From NCBI RefSeq assembly GCF_010725725.1, contig NZ_AP022599.1, forward strand, positions 4,464,001 to 4,528,000: DNA of 64,000 nt, read 5' to 3'. Below, piece by piece: positions 10,238-19,829 of this stretch. Both the position numbers and the translations under genes were made by a program. Source of the stretch: Mycolicibacterium pulveris (GTDB lineage Bacteria > Actinomycetota > Actinomycetes > Mycobacteriales > Mycobacteriaceae). A model generated the notes under the pieces. It saw only the letters and a program-made list of their open reading frames with translations, made no database searches and was not told the origin of the DNA. How positions within the stretch are numbered: position 1 is the first letter of the stretch; each line of letters starts with the position of its first letter.

Positions 10238-10932
10238 GTCGTCAATGCTACTGACAGGCGCCCGTCGAGGGCGTCGCAGACGGCGTCGGCCACCGGCCCG
10301 ATCACCTCATCGACGCCGACGCGGCGGCCCAGTTCGGCGCTCAGCGAGGTCACCCCCGCGTCGGAGATGCCGCACGGCACGATCGCGGAGAAGGCGTCCA
10401 GGTCGCAGTCGCAGTTCAGCGCGAACCCGTGCAGCGTGGTCGCCCGCGACACCCGGATCCCGACGGCGGCGACCTTGCGGGCCGGTCGCGGCCCGGCTGC
10501 AAGCTCGGAGGTGTCGTGTCCAGGCACCCACACCCCGGAGCGCCCCGGCACCCGGCCCGTCGCCAGCCCGAGGTCAGCGCACACCTTGATCAGCGATTCT
10601 TCAAGGCGCCGAACGAAATTCACCACATCGATCGGTTCGGCGAGCCCGACGATGGGGTAGCCCACCAACTGTCCCGGCCCGTGCCAGGTGATCTTGCCGC
10701 CCCGGTCGGTGTCGATCACCGGGGTGTCGTCGACGGGACGCTCCTCGGGCTCGGTGCGCCGGCCCGCGGTGTAGACCGAGGGATGCTCGAGCAGCAGCAG
10801 CGTGTCCGGACCCCCGTCGATGCGGGCCTCGGCCAGCTCCCGCTGCAGCTGCCAGGCCGTGTGGTAGTCCACGCGGCCCAATCGGCGCACGTCAACCGGC
10901 GATGACGCCGACCGGATCGATCCTGCCGTCAT
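10234..10932 (-). CDS. lipB: Octanoyltransferase LipB
   Basis: Transfers octanoyl from acyl carrier protein to lipoyl-domain lysines, the first step of lipoate synthesis. It is 232 residues from ATG 10932. Motifs: [33 protein letters not shown], the catalytic lysine in [14 protein letters not shown], and the catalytic cysteine in [12 protein letters not shown] 10932 is preferred over an upstream in-frame start because a TAGATT hexamer lies seven bases before it and the N-terminus then matches the family. About ten extra residues ([10 protein letters not shown]) precede the catalytic lysine compared with my memory of the M. tuberculosis protein. Confidence 0.95.
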   Translation of the reverse strand: MTAGSIRSASSPVDVRRLGRVDYHTAWQLQRELAEARIDGGPDTLLLLEHPSVYTAGRRTEPEERPVDDTPVIDTDRGGKITWHGPGQLVGYPIVGLAEPIDVVNFVRRLEESLIKVCADLGLATGRVPGRSGVWVPGHDTSELAAGPRPARKVAAVGIRVSRATTLHGFALNCDCDLDAFSAIVPCGISDAGVTSLSAELGRRVGVDEVIGPVADAVCDALDGRLSVALTT

Positions 10933-10945
10933 GCGTTTGAATCTA
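10933..10945 (-). promoter_or_regulatory. Putative leaderless -10 element of lipB
   Basis: Minus-strand TAGATT (10945-10940) is seven bases before ATG 10932 and overlaps the stop codon of the upstream epimerase gene. Confidence 0.45.
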
Positions 10946-11851
10946 CGTGTCCGTGGGGGCGGTGGCGAACGCCAGCGCCTCGCCGATGGTGTTGTGGCCA
11001 AACTGAAAACCCGCGTTCTCCAGCGCGGCGGGGATGGCGCGCTGGCCGCACAGCAGCCCCTCGTCGGCGAACTCGCCGAGCAGGGCGCGCACGGCGAAGC
11101 CGGGCACCGCCAGGGGGGTCGGCCGGCCCAGCGCCCTGCCGAGCGCCGCGGTGAACTCGGCGTTGGTGACGGGCGCGGGCCCGGTCACGTTGACCGGGCC
11201 GGACAGTTGGCGGTTGTCGATCGCGAACATCAGCGCGCGGACCTCGTCCTCGATGCTGATCCACGGCATGTACTGGCGGCCGTTGCCCAGTCGGGCGCCC
11301 AGGCCCAGCGAGAACAACGGCTTCAACCGGCTGAGGATCCCGCCGGACGGCGCGAGCACCAGCCCCGAGCGGGCCAGTACCACCCGCGCCCCGGACTGCG
11401 CGGCAGGCAGGGTCGCGGCCTCCCAGTCTCGGCACAGCTGTGCGAGGAACCCGCTGCCGGGCGGGGCGGATTCGTCGGTGATGCGGCTGCCGGTGTCGCC
11501 GTAGTAGCCGACCGCGCTGGCGTTGATCAGCGTCGGCACCCCGGCCGCGGCGACCGCGGCGGCCAGCACCTCGGTCGGGCCGATGCGACTGTCCCGCAGG
11601 CTCTGCTTGAACGCCCCTGACCAGCGCTTGGCGCCGAGGCTGACACCGCAGAGGTTCACCACGGCGTGCACGCCCGCCAGGGCGCCGGCATCGAACTCGC
11701 CGGTGTCGGGATTCCAGAACACCTCGTCGGCGTTCGACGGGGCGCGGCGCACGATGCGCAGCACCCGGCGATCGGTGGCGCGCAGCGCGTACACCAGCGC
11801 CGTGCCGATCAGGCCGGACGATCCCGCGACTGCGATGACGGCTTCGGACAC
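10943..11851 (-). CDS. TIGR01777-type NAD-dependent epimerase/dehydratase-like protein
   Basis: A 302-residue extended-SDR protein. The Rossmann motif [17 protein letters not shown] is at residues 7-23, followed by [28 protein letters not shown] (with the SDR tyrosine) and [21 protein letters not shown]-terminal DUF1731-like domain ends [18 protein letters not shown]. The family (SDR39U1/YfcH-like) is widespread but the substrate is unknown. The GTG start has a GAAGGG ribosome binding site. It sits between dlaT and lipB on the same strand (30 bases after dlaT), so it may share their transcript. Rv2216 is the positional equivalent. Confidence 0.85.
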   Translation of the reverse strand: MSEAVIAVAGSSGLIGTALVYALRATDRRVLRIVRRAPSNADEVFWNPDTGEFDAGALAGVHAVVNLCGVSLGAKRWSGAFKQSLRDSRIGPTEVLAAAVAAAGVPTLINASAVGYYGDTGSRITDESAPPGSGFLAQLCRDWEAATLPAAQSGARVVLARSGLVLAPSGGILSRLKPLFSLGLGARLGNGRQYMPWISIEDEVRALMFAIDNRQLSGPVNVTGPAPVTNAEFTAALGRALGRPTPLAVPGFAVRALLGEFADEGLLCGQRAIPAALENAGFQFGHNTIGEALAFATAPTDT

Positions 11852-11881
11852 GACAGGCGAACGCCCTTCTCTATCGGCCCG

Positions 11882-13624
11882 CTACAGGCCCAGGTCCGCC
11901 TCGAAGGCACCCTCTTCGAGCCGGCGCTTGATGGTGGTCAGGAACCGGCCGGCGTCGGCGCCGTCGATCAACCGGTGGTCGTAGGTCAGCGGCAAATAGC
12001 ACACCGACCGGATGCCGATCGACTCGTTGCCGAGCTCGTCGACGATCACCCGGGGCCGTTTGACGATCGCGCCGGTGCCCAGCATCGCCGCCTGCGGCGG
12101 CACCAGGATCGGGGTGTCGAACAACGCGCCCTGGCTACCGATGTTGGTGATGGTGAACGTGCCACCGGACAACTCATCGGGTTTGAGGTCGGCCGACCTG
12201 GCGCGCGCGGCGATGTCGGCTATCGCGCGGGCCAGCCCCGCCAGCGACAGGTCGCCGGCGTTCTTGATCACCGGTGACAGCAACCCTTGTTCGGTGTCGA
12301 CCGCGATCCCGAGGTGCTCGGCGTCGTAGTAGGTGATCTCCTTGGTTTCCTCGTTGTAGCTGGCGTTGACGTTCGGGTGCGCCTTGAGCGCGTCGACCAC
12401 CGCGACCGCGATGAACGGCAGGTACGTCAGGTTGACGCCTTCGCGTTCGGCGAAACTGGCCTTCGCACGGGCCCGCAGCGCCACGATCTTCGTCATGTCG
12501 ACCTCGTGGGTCTGCGTCAACTGCGCTGTCGCCTGCAGGGATTCGCGCGTCTTCTTGGCGGTGAGCTGACGGATCCGGCTGGCCTTCTGCGTGGTGCCGC
12601 GCAGATGGGCCAACGCCGGCGCCGGAGTCGGCTCCGGCTTGGCCGCCGGTGCCGCGGACGGCTGCGGGGCCGGCTCGGCCGCCGCGAGCACGTCCTGCTT
12701 GCGGATTCGTCCGCCGACACCGGTGCCCTTCACCGTGGAGAGGTCAATGTCGTTCTCGGCGGCCAGTTTCCGCACCAGGGGCGTGACGTACGGTGCGGAA
12801 TCGCCGGTGGGTTGCGGCTTTGGTTCCGGCTTGGGCTCGGGCTTGGGCTCGGGTTTGGGCTCGGGTTTGGGCTCGGGTTTGGGCTCGGGTTTGGGCTCGG
12901 GTTTGGGCTCGGGTTTGGGCTCTGCCTTCGGCTCCGGCTCGGGTTCGGGTTCGGGTTCGGGTTCGGATTCCGGCTCGGCGGCGGGAGCCGCACCGGCCGG
13001 GCCGATCTTGGCCAGCTCGCCGCCGACCTCTACGGTGTCGTCCTCTTCGGCGGTGATCGACAGCAGCGTGCCTGCCACCGGGGAGGGAATCTCGGTGTCG
13101 ACCTTGTCGGTGGAGACCTCGAGCAGTGGCTCGTCGACCTCGACGGTGTCGCCGACTTTCTTCAACCACCGCGTCACAGTGCCCTCGGTCACCGACTCGC
13201 CGAGTTCGGGCATCAACACCGGCGTTGCTTCGCCGCCGCCGCCATCGCCGCTCTGCGCCGGTGGAGCCGGGGTCTCGGCCGGCTCCTCCTGCTCTTCGGC
13301 GGCCGGTTCGGGCTGCGCCGCCGGCTGTTCGGCGGGCTTCTCCTGCTCGGCGGGCGCTTCACCGCCGCCGTCGTCGCCGTCCTCGCCGGCGTCACCGATG
13401 ACGGCCAACTCCCCACCCACCTCGACCGTGTCGTCCTCCTGGGCGATGATCTTCTTCAGCACACCGGAAGCGGGGGAAGGAATCTCGGTGTCGACCTTGT
13501 CGGTGGACACCTCCAGCAGCGGCTCATCCTGTTCAACCGTGTCGCCCTCTTGCTTGAGCCAACGGGTGACAGTGCCTTCGGTGACGCTTTCACCGAGTGC
13601 GGGCATCTGAACGGAGATGGCCAT
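11882..13624 (-). CDS. dlaT: Dihydrolipoamide acyltransferase DlaT (E2 component)
   Basis: E2 of the pyruvate dehydrogenase complex; in mycobacteria also part of the peroxynitrite reductase system with Lpd, AhpC and AhpD. It is 580 residues. Two lipoyl domains carry the modified lysines K43 and K174, both in [15 protein letters not shown] linker of about 55 residues of Glu-Pro and Lys-Pro repeats follows. Then come an E3-binding domain ([32 protein letters not shown]) and a catalytic domain ending with the active-site [15 protein letters not shown]. The ATG has a GAGGGAG ribosome binding site. The gene is often named sucB, but the lipB-lipA context and two lipoyl domains match DlaT. Confidence 0.95.
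   Translation of the reverse strand: MAISVQMPALGESVTEGTVTRWLKQEGDTVEQDEPLLEVSTDKVDTEIPSPASGVLKKIIAQEDDTVEVGGELAVIGDAGEDGDDGGGEAPAEQEKPAEQPAAQPEPAAEEQEEPAETPAPPAQSGDGGGGEATPVLMPELGESVTEGTVTRWLKKVGDTVEVDEPLLEVSTDKVDTEIPSPVAGTLLSITAEEDDTVEVGGELAKIGPAGAAPAAEPESEPEPEPEPEPEPKAEPKPEPKPEPKPEPKPEPKPEPKPEPKPEPKPEPKPQPTGDSAPYVTPLVRKLAAENDIDLSTVKGTGVGGRIRKQDVLAAAEPAPQPSAAPAAKPEPTPAPALAHLRGTTQKASRIRQLTAKKTRESLQATAQLTQTHEVDMTKIVALRARAKASFAEREGVNLTYLPFIAVAVVDALKAHPNVNASYNEETKEITYYDAEHLGIAVDTEQGLLSPVIKNAGDLSLAGLARAIADIAARARSADLKPDELSGGTFTITNIGSQGALFDTPILVPPQAAMLGTGAIVKRPRVIVDELGNESIGIRSVCYLPLTYDHRLIDGADAGRFLTTIKRRLEEGAFEADLGL
12819..12970. repeat. 12-base and 6-base tandem repeats encoding the DlaT linker
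   Basis: About eight copies of a 12-base unit (plus strand GGGCTCGGGTTT, encoding Lys-Pro-Glu-Pro on the minus strand) run from about 12819 to 12922. Five copies of a 6-base GGTTCG-type unit (Glu-Pro) follow at 12931-12970. All are in frame. Near-identical copies make the tract prone to slippage. Confidence 0.85.
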
Positions 13625-13779
13625 ATATCGACTCCCTCGCTCCCTTGAACGGTCAGTCTCTTGCCGGGTCGATCGTCGTAACCCATCCTTTCACGTCTGC
13701 GCACCTGGTTCGCTTCAGACCTCGCGACGATTTGCTCTGGCACTATCTTGGTAGGTAGACGAAAGGAAGCACCACCCGA

Positions 13780-14136
13780 GTGGGACTGTTCGACAAATTT
13801 CGGCGTGGCGGACGCGGCGCCAAGGGAAGCGCGAGCGACCCGGCGGACGATCTGCGATACCTGCGCCGGTGGGTCGCCGAGCACACCGGTGTCGAGGCTT
13901 TCGTCGAACCCAAGACCACCGTCACCGACGTCACCGTGGTGCTGGTCGCCGCCGACGGGGAGTGGACGCGGCGGCCGACCGGGGGAGAGGCCGGTGCCCG
14001 ACGGCTTTCGCAGCGCCTCAAGATCCCGGTCTACGACGTGCAGAAGGTCGGCTATCCGCAGCGGATGCGCGACTTCGACGAACGGCGCCGCATCGAACGC
14101 CGACGTGCCGCCCGCAGGGAACTCGAGGAGTCCTGA
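13780..14136 (+). CDS. Conserved mycobacterial hypothetical protein
   Basis: A 118-residue soluble, charged protein that I do not recognise as a named family. It starts MGLFDKFRRGGRGAKG, has a mixed alpha/beta middle (VEAFVEPKTTVTDVTVVLVAADGEWTRRP, residues 36-64) and ends in a strongly basic helix ([20 protein letters not shown]). Some databases name relatives oxidoreductase, but I see no nucleotide-binding or catalytic motif. The GTG start has GAAAGGA upstream, and a TATCTT hexamer at 13744-13749 may be its promoter. It is divergent from dlaT and 69 bases upstream of ephD on the same strand. Confidence 0.7.
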   Translation: MGLFDKFRRGGRGAKGSASDPADDLRYLRRWVAEHTGVEAFVEPKTTVTDVTVVLVAADGEWTRRPTGGEAGARRLSQRLKIPVYDVQKVGYPQRMRDFDERRRIERRRAARRELEES

Positions 14137-14205
14137 ACGTCTGCCCGCGCACGCGGCCGGCCTGATACGTTACCCGCGGTCCCACTAACTTCAGCTGGAG
14201 GTGTG

Positions 14206-15972
14206 ATGGGCGACGTCACCGAGCGGTTCGTCGACAGCGCAGACGGTGTCCGCATCGCGGTATACGAGCAAGGCAACCCCGACGGGCCAACGGTCGTGTT
14301 GGTCCACGGCTGGCCGGATTCCCACGTCGTATGGGACGCCGTGGTGCCGTTGCTGGCCGACCGGTTCCGGATCGTGCGCTACGACAATCGCGGCGTCGGC
14401 AGAAGCTCGGTCCCCAAGAACGTCGGAGCCTACCGGATGTATTGCTACGCCGACGATTTCGCCGCGATCCTCGCCGAGGTGAGCCCGGGTGAGCCGGTGC
14501 ATGTGCTCGCGCACGACTGGGGTTCGACGGCGGTGTGGGAGTACCTGTCTCGCTCGGGGGCCCGCGAGCGTGTCGCGTCGTTCACCTCGGTCTCCGGACC
14601 GAGCGCCGACCACGTCAACCGCTACGTCATCGACAATCTCAAGCGTCCGTACCATCCGCGGCAGTTCGGCAGGGCCCTGCGGCAGCTGCTGGCGTTCTGG
14701 TACATGGCGCTGTTCTCCATCCCGGTGGTGGGCCCCGCGGTGGTCCGACGCGGTTTTCGCGCCGGGACGGTGGCACGGCGGTTGCAGCGCGAGGGCATCA
14801 CCGCCGAGCGGATCCTGCATTCCGACAACGTCGCCGCGGACGCCGTCAACAGCCTCAGGGTGTATCCCGCCAACTACTTCCGCTCCGTGACCACCGCGAG
14901 AACCGACCACTATGTCGACGTTCCGGTGCAGCTCATCGTCAACCTCGCCGACCCGCACGTTCGGCCCTACGTCTACGACGACACCAAGAAATGGGTGGCG
15001 CGGCTGTGGCGACGCGACCTGCACGCCGGGCACTGGACGCCGATGTCGCACCCGCAGCTGCTCGCGCAGTCGGTGCACGAGCTCGTCGACCATCTCGAAG
15101 GCAGGCCGGCCAGCCGCGGCCTGCGCCGCGCCGAGGTTGGCAGGCCGCGCGAATACTTCGGTGACACACTGGTTTCGGTGACCGGCGCCGGTAGCGGCAT
15201 CGGTCGTGAGACCGCGCTGGCGTTCGCCCGGGAGGGCGCGGAAGTGGTCGTCAGCGACATCGACGAGGCCAGCGCAAAGGACACCGCCGCCACGATCGCC
15301 GCGCGCGGCGGGGTGGCGCACGCGTATCGCCTCGACGTGGCCGACGCCGACGCGGTGGAACGCTTCGCCGAGCAGGTCTGCGCCGAGCACGGCGTGCCCG
15401 ACGTCGTGGTCAACAACGCCGGGGTCGGGCACTCCGGGCTGTTCCTGGACACCCCGCGTGACGAATACGAGCGGGTGCTGGGGATCAACTTCGGTGGAGT
15501 CGTCAACTGCTGCAGGTCCTTTGGCCGGCGGCTCGTGGACCGCGGGATCGGTGGCCACATCGTCAACATCTCGTCGATGGCGGCCTACGCGCCGCAGCAG
15601 GCCATGAACGCCTACGCCACCAGCAAGGCCGCGGTGTTCATGTTCGGCGACTGCCTGCGCGCCGAGCTGGACCAAGCCGGCGTCGGGCTCACCACGGTGT
15701 GTCCCGGGGTGGTCAACACCAACATCGTGCACACCACCCGGTTCGACGCGCCCGCGGGTAAGCAGGCCAACGTGGAGGTGCGGCGGGCGCAGCTGGAAAG
15801 GCTGTTCGCCGCACGGCGATACGGCCCGGAGAAGGTGGCCAAGGCGATCGTCTCGGCGGTCAAGAAAACCAAGCCGATCAGACCCGTCGCGCCGGAGGCC
15901 TACTTCGTCTACGGCGCGGCCCATCTGCTGCCGCAAGCGATGCGAAGCACCGCCCGCGCCCGCGTGCTGTAG
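14206..15972 (+). CDS. ephD: EphD: alpha/beta hydrolase fused to a short-chain dehydrogenase
   Basis: A 588-residue two-domain protein. The N-terminal epoxide-hydrolase-type domain has the oxyanion motif HGWPDS (34-39), nucleophile Asp104 in AHDWGST and a late HWTPMSHP histidine. The C-terminal SDR domain starts near residue 322 with TGAGSGIG (326-333), NNAG, and YATSK (Tyr470, Lys474). In M. tuberculosis EphD has been linked to mycolic acid metabolism. ATG 14206 is chosen over GTG 14203 because GGAGG ends at 14201, which leaves spacing only for the ATG. It is convergent with the aminopeptidase gene. Both active sites look complete, so both activities should remain. Confidence 0.92.
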   Translation: MGDVTERFVDSADGVRIAVYEQGNPDGPTVVLVHGWPDSHVVWDAVVPLLADRFRIVRYDNRGVGRSSVPKNVGAYRMYCYADDFAAILAEVSPGEPVHVLAHDWGSTAVWEYLSRSGARERVASFTSVSGPSADHVNRYVIDNLKRPYHPRQFGRALRQLLAFWYMALFSIPVVGPAVVRRGFRAGTVARRLQREGITAERILHSDNVAADAVNSLRVYPANYFRSVTTARTDHYVDVPVQLIVNLADPHVRPYVYDDTKKWVARLWRRDLHAGHWTPMSHPQLLAQSVHELVDHLEGRPASRGLRRAEVGRPREYFGDTLVSVTGAGSGIGRETALAFAREGAEVVVSDIDEASAKDTAATIAARGGVAHAYRLDVADADAVERFAEQVCAEHGVPDVVVNNAGVGHSGLFLDTPRDEYERVLGINFGGVVNCCRSFGRRLVDRGIGGHIVNISSMAAYAPQQAMNAYATSKAAVFMFGDCLRAELDQAGVGLTTVCPGVVNTNIVHTTRFDAPAGKQANVEVRRAQLERLFAARRYGPEKVAKAIVSAVKKTKPIRPVAPEAYFVYGAAHLLPQAMRSTARARVL

Positions 15973-15974
15973 CC

Positions 15975-16035
15975 GCCGAAACGGACGCTCTGGCGGATTT
16001 GCGAGCCCGGAAACCGCCATGTCGTCGGTCTCGGC
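15975..16035. terminator. Long imperfect hairpin between convergent ephD and pepB
   Basis: GCCGAAACGGAC (15975-15986) pairs with GTCGGTCTCGGC (16024-16035), and an inner TGGCGG pairs with CCGCCA. The 61-base stem-loop begins two bases after the ephD stop and ends 14 bases from the pepB stop, as expected for a bidirectional terminator. Confidence 0.5.
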
Positions 16036-16049
16036 GAACGCGGAGAGGG

Positions 16050-17564
16050 CTAGCCGTTGGCGGCGATGTCCTCCAGCACCGCGAACATCGTGCGCGTCGG
16101 CACGCCCGTGCCACCCTTGCCGGTGTAACCCCATGGCCCGCCGGTGTTGTATGCCGGGCCGGCGATGTCGATATGCGCCCACTGCACACCCTCGGGGACG
16201 AACTCGCGCAGATACGTGCCCGCGACCAGCATGCCCGCGTAGCGCGAACCGCCGACGTTGGCCAAATCGGCGACCGTGGACTTGAGGTCTTCCTTGAGCT
16301 CCTCGGGCAGCGGCATCGGCCAGCCGTTCTCGCCAACGCGCTGCGAGAGCTCGGCGACGCGGTCGCGGAACTCGTCGCTGCCCATCACGCCGGGCGTGCG
16401 TGCGCCCAGCGCGACGGTCTGCGCACCCGTCAGCGTCGAGGTCTCGATCAGGTAGTCGGGCTGGTCCTCGCCGGCGCGCACGATCGCATCCGCGAGCACC
16501 AGCCGACCCTCGGCGTCGGTGTTGAGCACCTCCACCGTGATGCCGCCGTACTGGGTGAGCACGTCACCGGGCCGCTGCGCGGTCGACGACGGCATGTTCT
16601 CGGCCATCGGCACCGTCGCGACGACATCGATCGGCAGCTTCTGCTTGGCGGCCAGCACCACGGTGGCGATGACCGCGGCCGCGCCGCCCATGTCGGAGGT
16701 CATGTGGTGCATGTTGGCCGCCGGCTTGATCGAGATGCCGCCGGTGTCGAATGTGATGCCCTTGCCGACCAGCGCGACACGTTTGCCGTTGCGCTTGGCG
16801 CCCTTGTGGGTCAGCCGCACCAGCCGCGGCGGGCGCGACGAGCCCTTGCCGACGCCGATGATGCCGCCGTATCCGGCCTTCTCGAGCGCCTTCTCGTCGA
16901 GGATCTCCACCTGCAGTCCCGCGGCCTCCCCCAAAGCCTTTGCGCGCTTGGCGAATTCGGCGGGAAACAGGTGACTTGGCGGGGTGTTGACCAGATTACG
17001 CGCGGTCGCCACCGCGGTGGCGATATCAGCGGCGCGCTGCGCGGCGTCTTTCTGCCCCTTGGCCGACGTCAGCGCGGTGATCGCCCGCAGCCCGGCGTCC
17101 TTGGGCGCGGTCTTGTCGCTGCGGAAGTCGGTGAACCGGTAGGCGCCGAGGATCAGCCCCTCGACGGTCGCGCCCAGATCGATGTCCGACAGCGTGGTCA
17201 GTGCGGTCTCGGCGCCGTTGAGCGAGCGCGCGGCCACCCCGGCGACGCGGCGGACGACGTCGGCGTCGTACTCGTCTCGCCGCTTGCCCAGCCCGACCGC
17301 GAGCACGCTGCTCACCGGCAGCGACGGCACCACGACGCGGGTGATCTGCTCGACGCCGCCCTTCGCGTCCAGCGACTCGAGGGCGGCCTCGATCTCGCCG
17401 ACCGCCTCGGCGCCGAGGAACGGGTTGGGCACGACACTCGGCGCCACCCCGTCGTCGTCTCCGCTGACCACGGGCACGATCAGCACCGACGAGTCGACCT
17501 TGCGCTTGGGCAGCGACGAGCTGACGGAGACGCTGGGGGCTTGGTAACCGTTTGCAGGGCTCAC
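16050..17564 (-). CDS. pepA: Leucyl aminopeptidase, M17 family
   Basis: A 504-residue cytosolic, dimetal aminopeptidase releasing N-terminal residues from peptides. The catalytic domain carries [19 protein letters not shown] (Lys and Asp ligands) and the M17 signature [13 protein letters not shown], with metal-ligand Asp and Glu present. A glycine-rich C-terminal [17 protein letters not shown] closes the active site. Length is normal. The M. tuberculosis equivalent is called pepB. GTG 17564 has TAGGGT eight bases upstream and no ribosome binding site, suggesting a leaderless message. Confidence 0.95.
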   Translation of the reverse strand: MSPANGYQAPSVSVSSSLPKRKVDSSVLIVPVVSGDDDGVAPSVVPNPFLGAEAVGEIEAALESLDAKGGVEQITRVVVPSLPVSSVLAVGLGKRRDEYDADVVRRVAGVAARSLNGAETALTTLSDIDLGATVEGLILGAYRFTDFRSDKTAPKDAGLRAITALTSAKGQKDAAQRAADIATAVATARNLVNTPPSHLFPAEFAKRAKALGEAAGLQVEILDEKALEKAGYGGIIGVGKGSSRPPRLVRLTHKGAKRNGKRVALVGKGITFDTGGISIKPAANMHHMTSDMGGAAAVIATVVLAAKQKLPIDVVATVPMAENMPSSTAQRPGDVLTQYGGITVEVLNTDAEGRLVLADAIVRAGEDQPDYLIETSTLTGAQTVALGARTPGVMGSDEFRDRVAELSQRVGENGWPMPLPEELKEDLKSTVADLANVGGSRYAGMLVAGTYLREFVPEGVQWAHIDIAGPAYNTGGPWGYTGKGGTGVPTRTMFAVLEDIAANG

Positions 17565-17578
17565 GAGGCCTTACCCTA
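17565..17578 (-). promoter_or_regulatory. Putative -10 element of the aminopeptidase gene
   Basis: Minus-strand TAGGGT (17578-17573) lies eight bases before GTG 17564. Confidence 0.35.
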
Positions 17579-17582
17579 GCCG

Positions 17583-18668
17583 TCAGGGGCCGGCCCGCAG
17601 GTCGTAGGCCCGCACCGGGGCATCGAAACCCTTGAGCACCAAGTCTTCCTGGGGCACCGCGGGCCAGTTCTCCAGCTCGTCGAAGACGTCGGCACCGGCG
17701 AGGATCTGCCCGGGTGTCGCGGCGGCGACCAGCCGCGCCGCCAGGTTGACGGGGTTGCCGAAGTAGTCACCGCCGACGGCCAGCACCGAGCCGTAGCCCA
17801 GGCCGGCGCGGACCTGCAGCCCGGCCTCGCGTGCTCGCGGGTGTTCGACCAGGTCGACGGCGACCTTCACGAGCAGTTCAGGGGTCGAGGTCACCCACAT
17901 CACCTCGTCGCCGATGAACTTCACCACCCGGCCGCCGTCGACGTGCACCAGATCGCTGACGACACCGCCGAAATCGATCAGCAGATCGGACAGCTCGGTG
18001 GGGGAGAGCCGTTGGGTCAGGGCGGTGAAACCGGTCAGGTCGGCGAACCCGACACCGCAGATGACGATCGCGGACTCGTCACGGATGACGCCCTCGAAAT
18101 GGGCGCGGGCGCTGGTGATGTGCTGGCGGAACACCGCGTCGATCAGCACGCTGAAGCGTTGCGTCACCTCCGACACCGCGCGGTAGGCCCGCGCGGTGGT
18201 GAGCTCATCCTGGGTGTGGGTCATCTGGATGTCGGGCCGCGCGACGCGGATCATCGACGAGCCGGCCTCGGCGAGCCGCGACATCGACGCGCCCAGCACC
18301 CGCAGAAACGCCAGCGCGGCGTCGTCGCCGACCGCTGCCTTGACCTGAACCCACACCGTCAGCCCGTCGAGGTCGGCCCGGCTCAGCGCCGGCTCGTCGG
18401 GATCGGCGACGCTCAACCCGAGCGCCGCCCACGCGCGGCGCAGCTCGTCGAGCGACACGCCCAGCTCCTCGGCGGCGCTGCGCAGGCTGAACTCCGGGCG
18501 TCCCGACCACTGCAGCACGTCGCCGGCGAGGCCGAAAAGCCGCCCGCGCCGCTCGGCCTGCACCATGTCTTCCACGGTGAACCCGAGCCCGTCGAGGTAT
18601 TCGATCAGGGCGGCCCGGCGGTGCGCGTCGGCGATGCCCGCGGCTTGCAGCGCATCGAGATCAACCAC
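17583..18668 (-). CDS. Class III adenylate cyclase (Rv2212-like)
   Basis: Makes cAMP from ATP. It is 361 residues from GTG 18668. The N-terminal region (to about 185) resembles the regulatory module of mycobacterial Rv1264/Rv2212 cyclases, which respond to pH and fatty acids. A helical linker ([17 protein letters not shown]) leads to the catalytic domain. Metal-binding aspartates are in [14 protein letters not shown] and [10 protein letters not shown], and the transition-state residues are in [12 protein letters not shown]. There is no membrane segment, so it is a soluble enzyme acting as a homodimer. The open frame continues to 18698, but the extra ten residues ([10 protein letters not shown]) are unlike the family. 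It is divergent from gcvT. Confidence 0.9.
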   Translation of the reverse strand: MVDLDALQAAGIADAHRRAALIEYLDGLGFTVEDMVQAERRGRLFGLAGDVLQWSGRPEFSLRSAAEELGVSLDELRRAWAALGLSVADPDEPALSRADLDGLTVWVQVKAAVGDDAALAFLRVLGASMSRLAEAGSSMIRVARPDIQMTHTQDELTTARAYRAVSEVTQRFSVLIDAVFRQHITSARAHFEGVIRDESAIVICGVGFADLTGFTALTQRLSPTELSDLLIDFGGVVSDLVHVDGGRVVKFIGDEVMWVTSTPELLVKVAVDLVEHPRAREAGLQVRAGLGYGSVLAVGGDYFGNPVNLAARLVAAATPGQILAGADVFDELENWPAVPQEDLVLKGFDAPVRAYDLRAGP

Positions 18669-18698
18669 GGCACAAGTGTGACAAGCCCAACGCCACAT

Positions 18699-18712
18699 TA
18701 GGGTGGATCGGC
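18699..18712 (+). promoter_or_regulatory. Putative leaderless -10 element of gcvT
   Basis: TAGGGT (18699-18704) lies eight bases before GTG 18713. There is no room for a glycine riboswitch between the divergent genes. Confidence 0.4.
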
Positions 18713-19807
18713 GTGAGCGAGATATCGAAGGGCCCGCTGGAGGACCGGCACCGCGAACTCGGCGCCAACTTCGCCGAATTCGGTGGCTGGCTGATGCCGG
18801 TCTCGTATGCCGGAACGGTCACCGAGCACACCGCGACACGCAACACCGTCGGTCTGTTCGACGTCAGCCATCTGGGCAAGGCGCTGGTGCGCGGACCGGG
18901 AGCCGCCGACTACGTCAACTCCGCGTTCACCAACGACCTGCGCCGGATCGGACCGGGCAAGGCGCAATACACGTTGTGCTGCACAGAATCCGGTGGTGTG
19001 CTCGACGATCTGATCGCCTACTACGTCTCCGACGACGAGATCTTCCTGGTACCCAACGCCGCCAACACCGCCGCCGTGGTGGCCGCGCTGCAGCAGCACG
19101 CGCCGGCGGGCGTCACGATCACCAACGAACACCGGTCCTACGCCGTGCTCGCGGTGCAGGGGCCCAAGTCCACCGAGGTCGTCGCCGCGCTGGGGCTGCC
19201 GACGGACATGGACTACATGGGCTACGTCGACGCCGAATTTCACGGCGTGCCCGTGCGGGTGTGCCGCACCGGCTACACCGGCGAGCACGGTTACGAACTG
19301 CTGCCACCGTGGGAACAGGCGCAGGTGGTCTTCGACGCGCTGGTCGAGCAGGTACGCGCGGCCGACGGCGAACTGGCGGGGCTCGGCGCCCGTGACACGC
19401 TGCGCACCGAGATGGGATATCCGCTGCACGGCCACGAGCTCTCGACGGAGTTCTCGCCGCTGCAGGCACGCTGCGGATGGGCGATCGGCTGGCGCAAGGA
19501 CGAGTTCTGGGGCCGCGACGCGCTGCTTGCCGAGAAGGAAGCCGGGCCGGCGCGGTTGTTGCGCGGCCTCAAGGCGCTCGGTCGCGGGGTGCTGCGCGCC
19601 GATCTCACCGTGCTCGACGGTGACCGCGCGGTCGGGGTGACGACGTCGGGAACCTTCTCTCCGACTTTGAAGGTCGGGATCGCGCTGGCGCTGATCGACA
19701 CCGCCGCCGGCGTCGCCGACGGCCAGCGCGTCACGGTCGACGTGCGCGGCAGGCCCATCGAATGCGAGGTGGTCAAGCCGCCGTTCGTGGCGGCGAAAAC
19801 CCGATAG
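18713..19807 (+). CDS. gcvT: Aminomethyltransferase GcvT (glycine cleavage T protein)
   Basis: Transfers the aminomethyl group from the lipoylated H protein to tetrahydrofolate, releasing ammonia. It is 364 residues. Motifs: [15 protein letters not shown] near the N-terminus, [16 protein letters not shown], the folate-site region [14 protein letters not shown], and [20 protein letters not shown] with the catalytic aspartate. The C-terminal beta-barrel [20 protein letters not shown] is complete. The other glycine-cleavage genes are not in the window. ilvE follows after 22 bases but has its own promoter-like element. Confidence 0.95.
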   Translation: MSEISKGPLEDRHRELGANFAEFGGWLMPVSYAGTVTEHTATRNTVGLFDVSHLGKALVRGPGAADYVNSAFTNDLRRIGPGKAQYTLCCTESGGVLDDLIAYYVSDDEIFLVPNAANTAAVVAALQQHAPAGVTITNEHRSYAVLAVQGPKSTEVVAALGLPTDMDYMGYVDAEFHGVPVRVCRTGYTGEHGYELLPPWEQAQVVFDALVEQVRAADGELAGLGARDTLRTEMGYPLHGHELSTEFSPLQARCGWAIGWRKDEFWGRDALLAEKEAGPARLLRGLKALGRGVLRADLTVLDGDRAVGVTTSGTFSPTLKVGIALALIDTAAGVADGQRVTVDVRGRPIECEVVKPPFVAAKTR

Positions 19808-19817
19808 TCAGCGCATA

Positions 19818-19829
19818 TACAATCGCTTC
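19818..19829 (+). promoter_or_regulatory. Leaderless promoter -10 element of ilvE
   Basis: TACAAT (19818-19823), close to the optimal TATAAT, lies six bases before ATG 19830. There is no Shine-Dalgarno, and no attenuator or leader peptide could fit. This is one of the clearest leaderless candidates in the window. Confidence 0.55.

Noticed and set aside
12819..12970. Short regular repeats considered as a CRISPR array
   Set aside because: Units are 6 and 12 bases, directly tandem, in frame and without spacers; they encode a protein linker.
12287..13648. 453-residue plus-strand frame with long Gly/Leu/Phe repeats
   Set aside because: The repeats are the complement of the DlaT Lys-Pro/Glu-Pro linker; dlaT has full domain support.
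14191..16182. 663-residue minus-strand frame across ephD
   Set aside because: Antisense shadow of a two-domain protein whose motifs are all intact.
15999..17579. 526-residue plus-strand frame across pepA
   Set aside because: Antisense shadow; the M17 aminopeptidase on the minus strand is complete.
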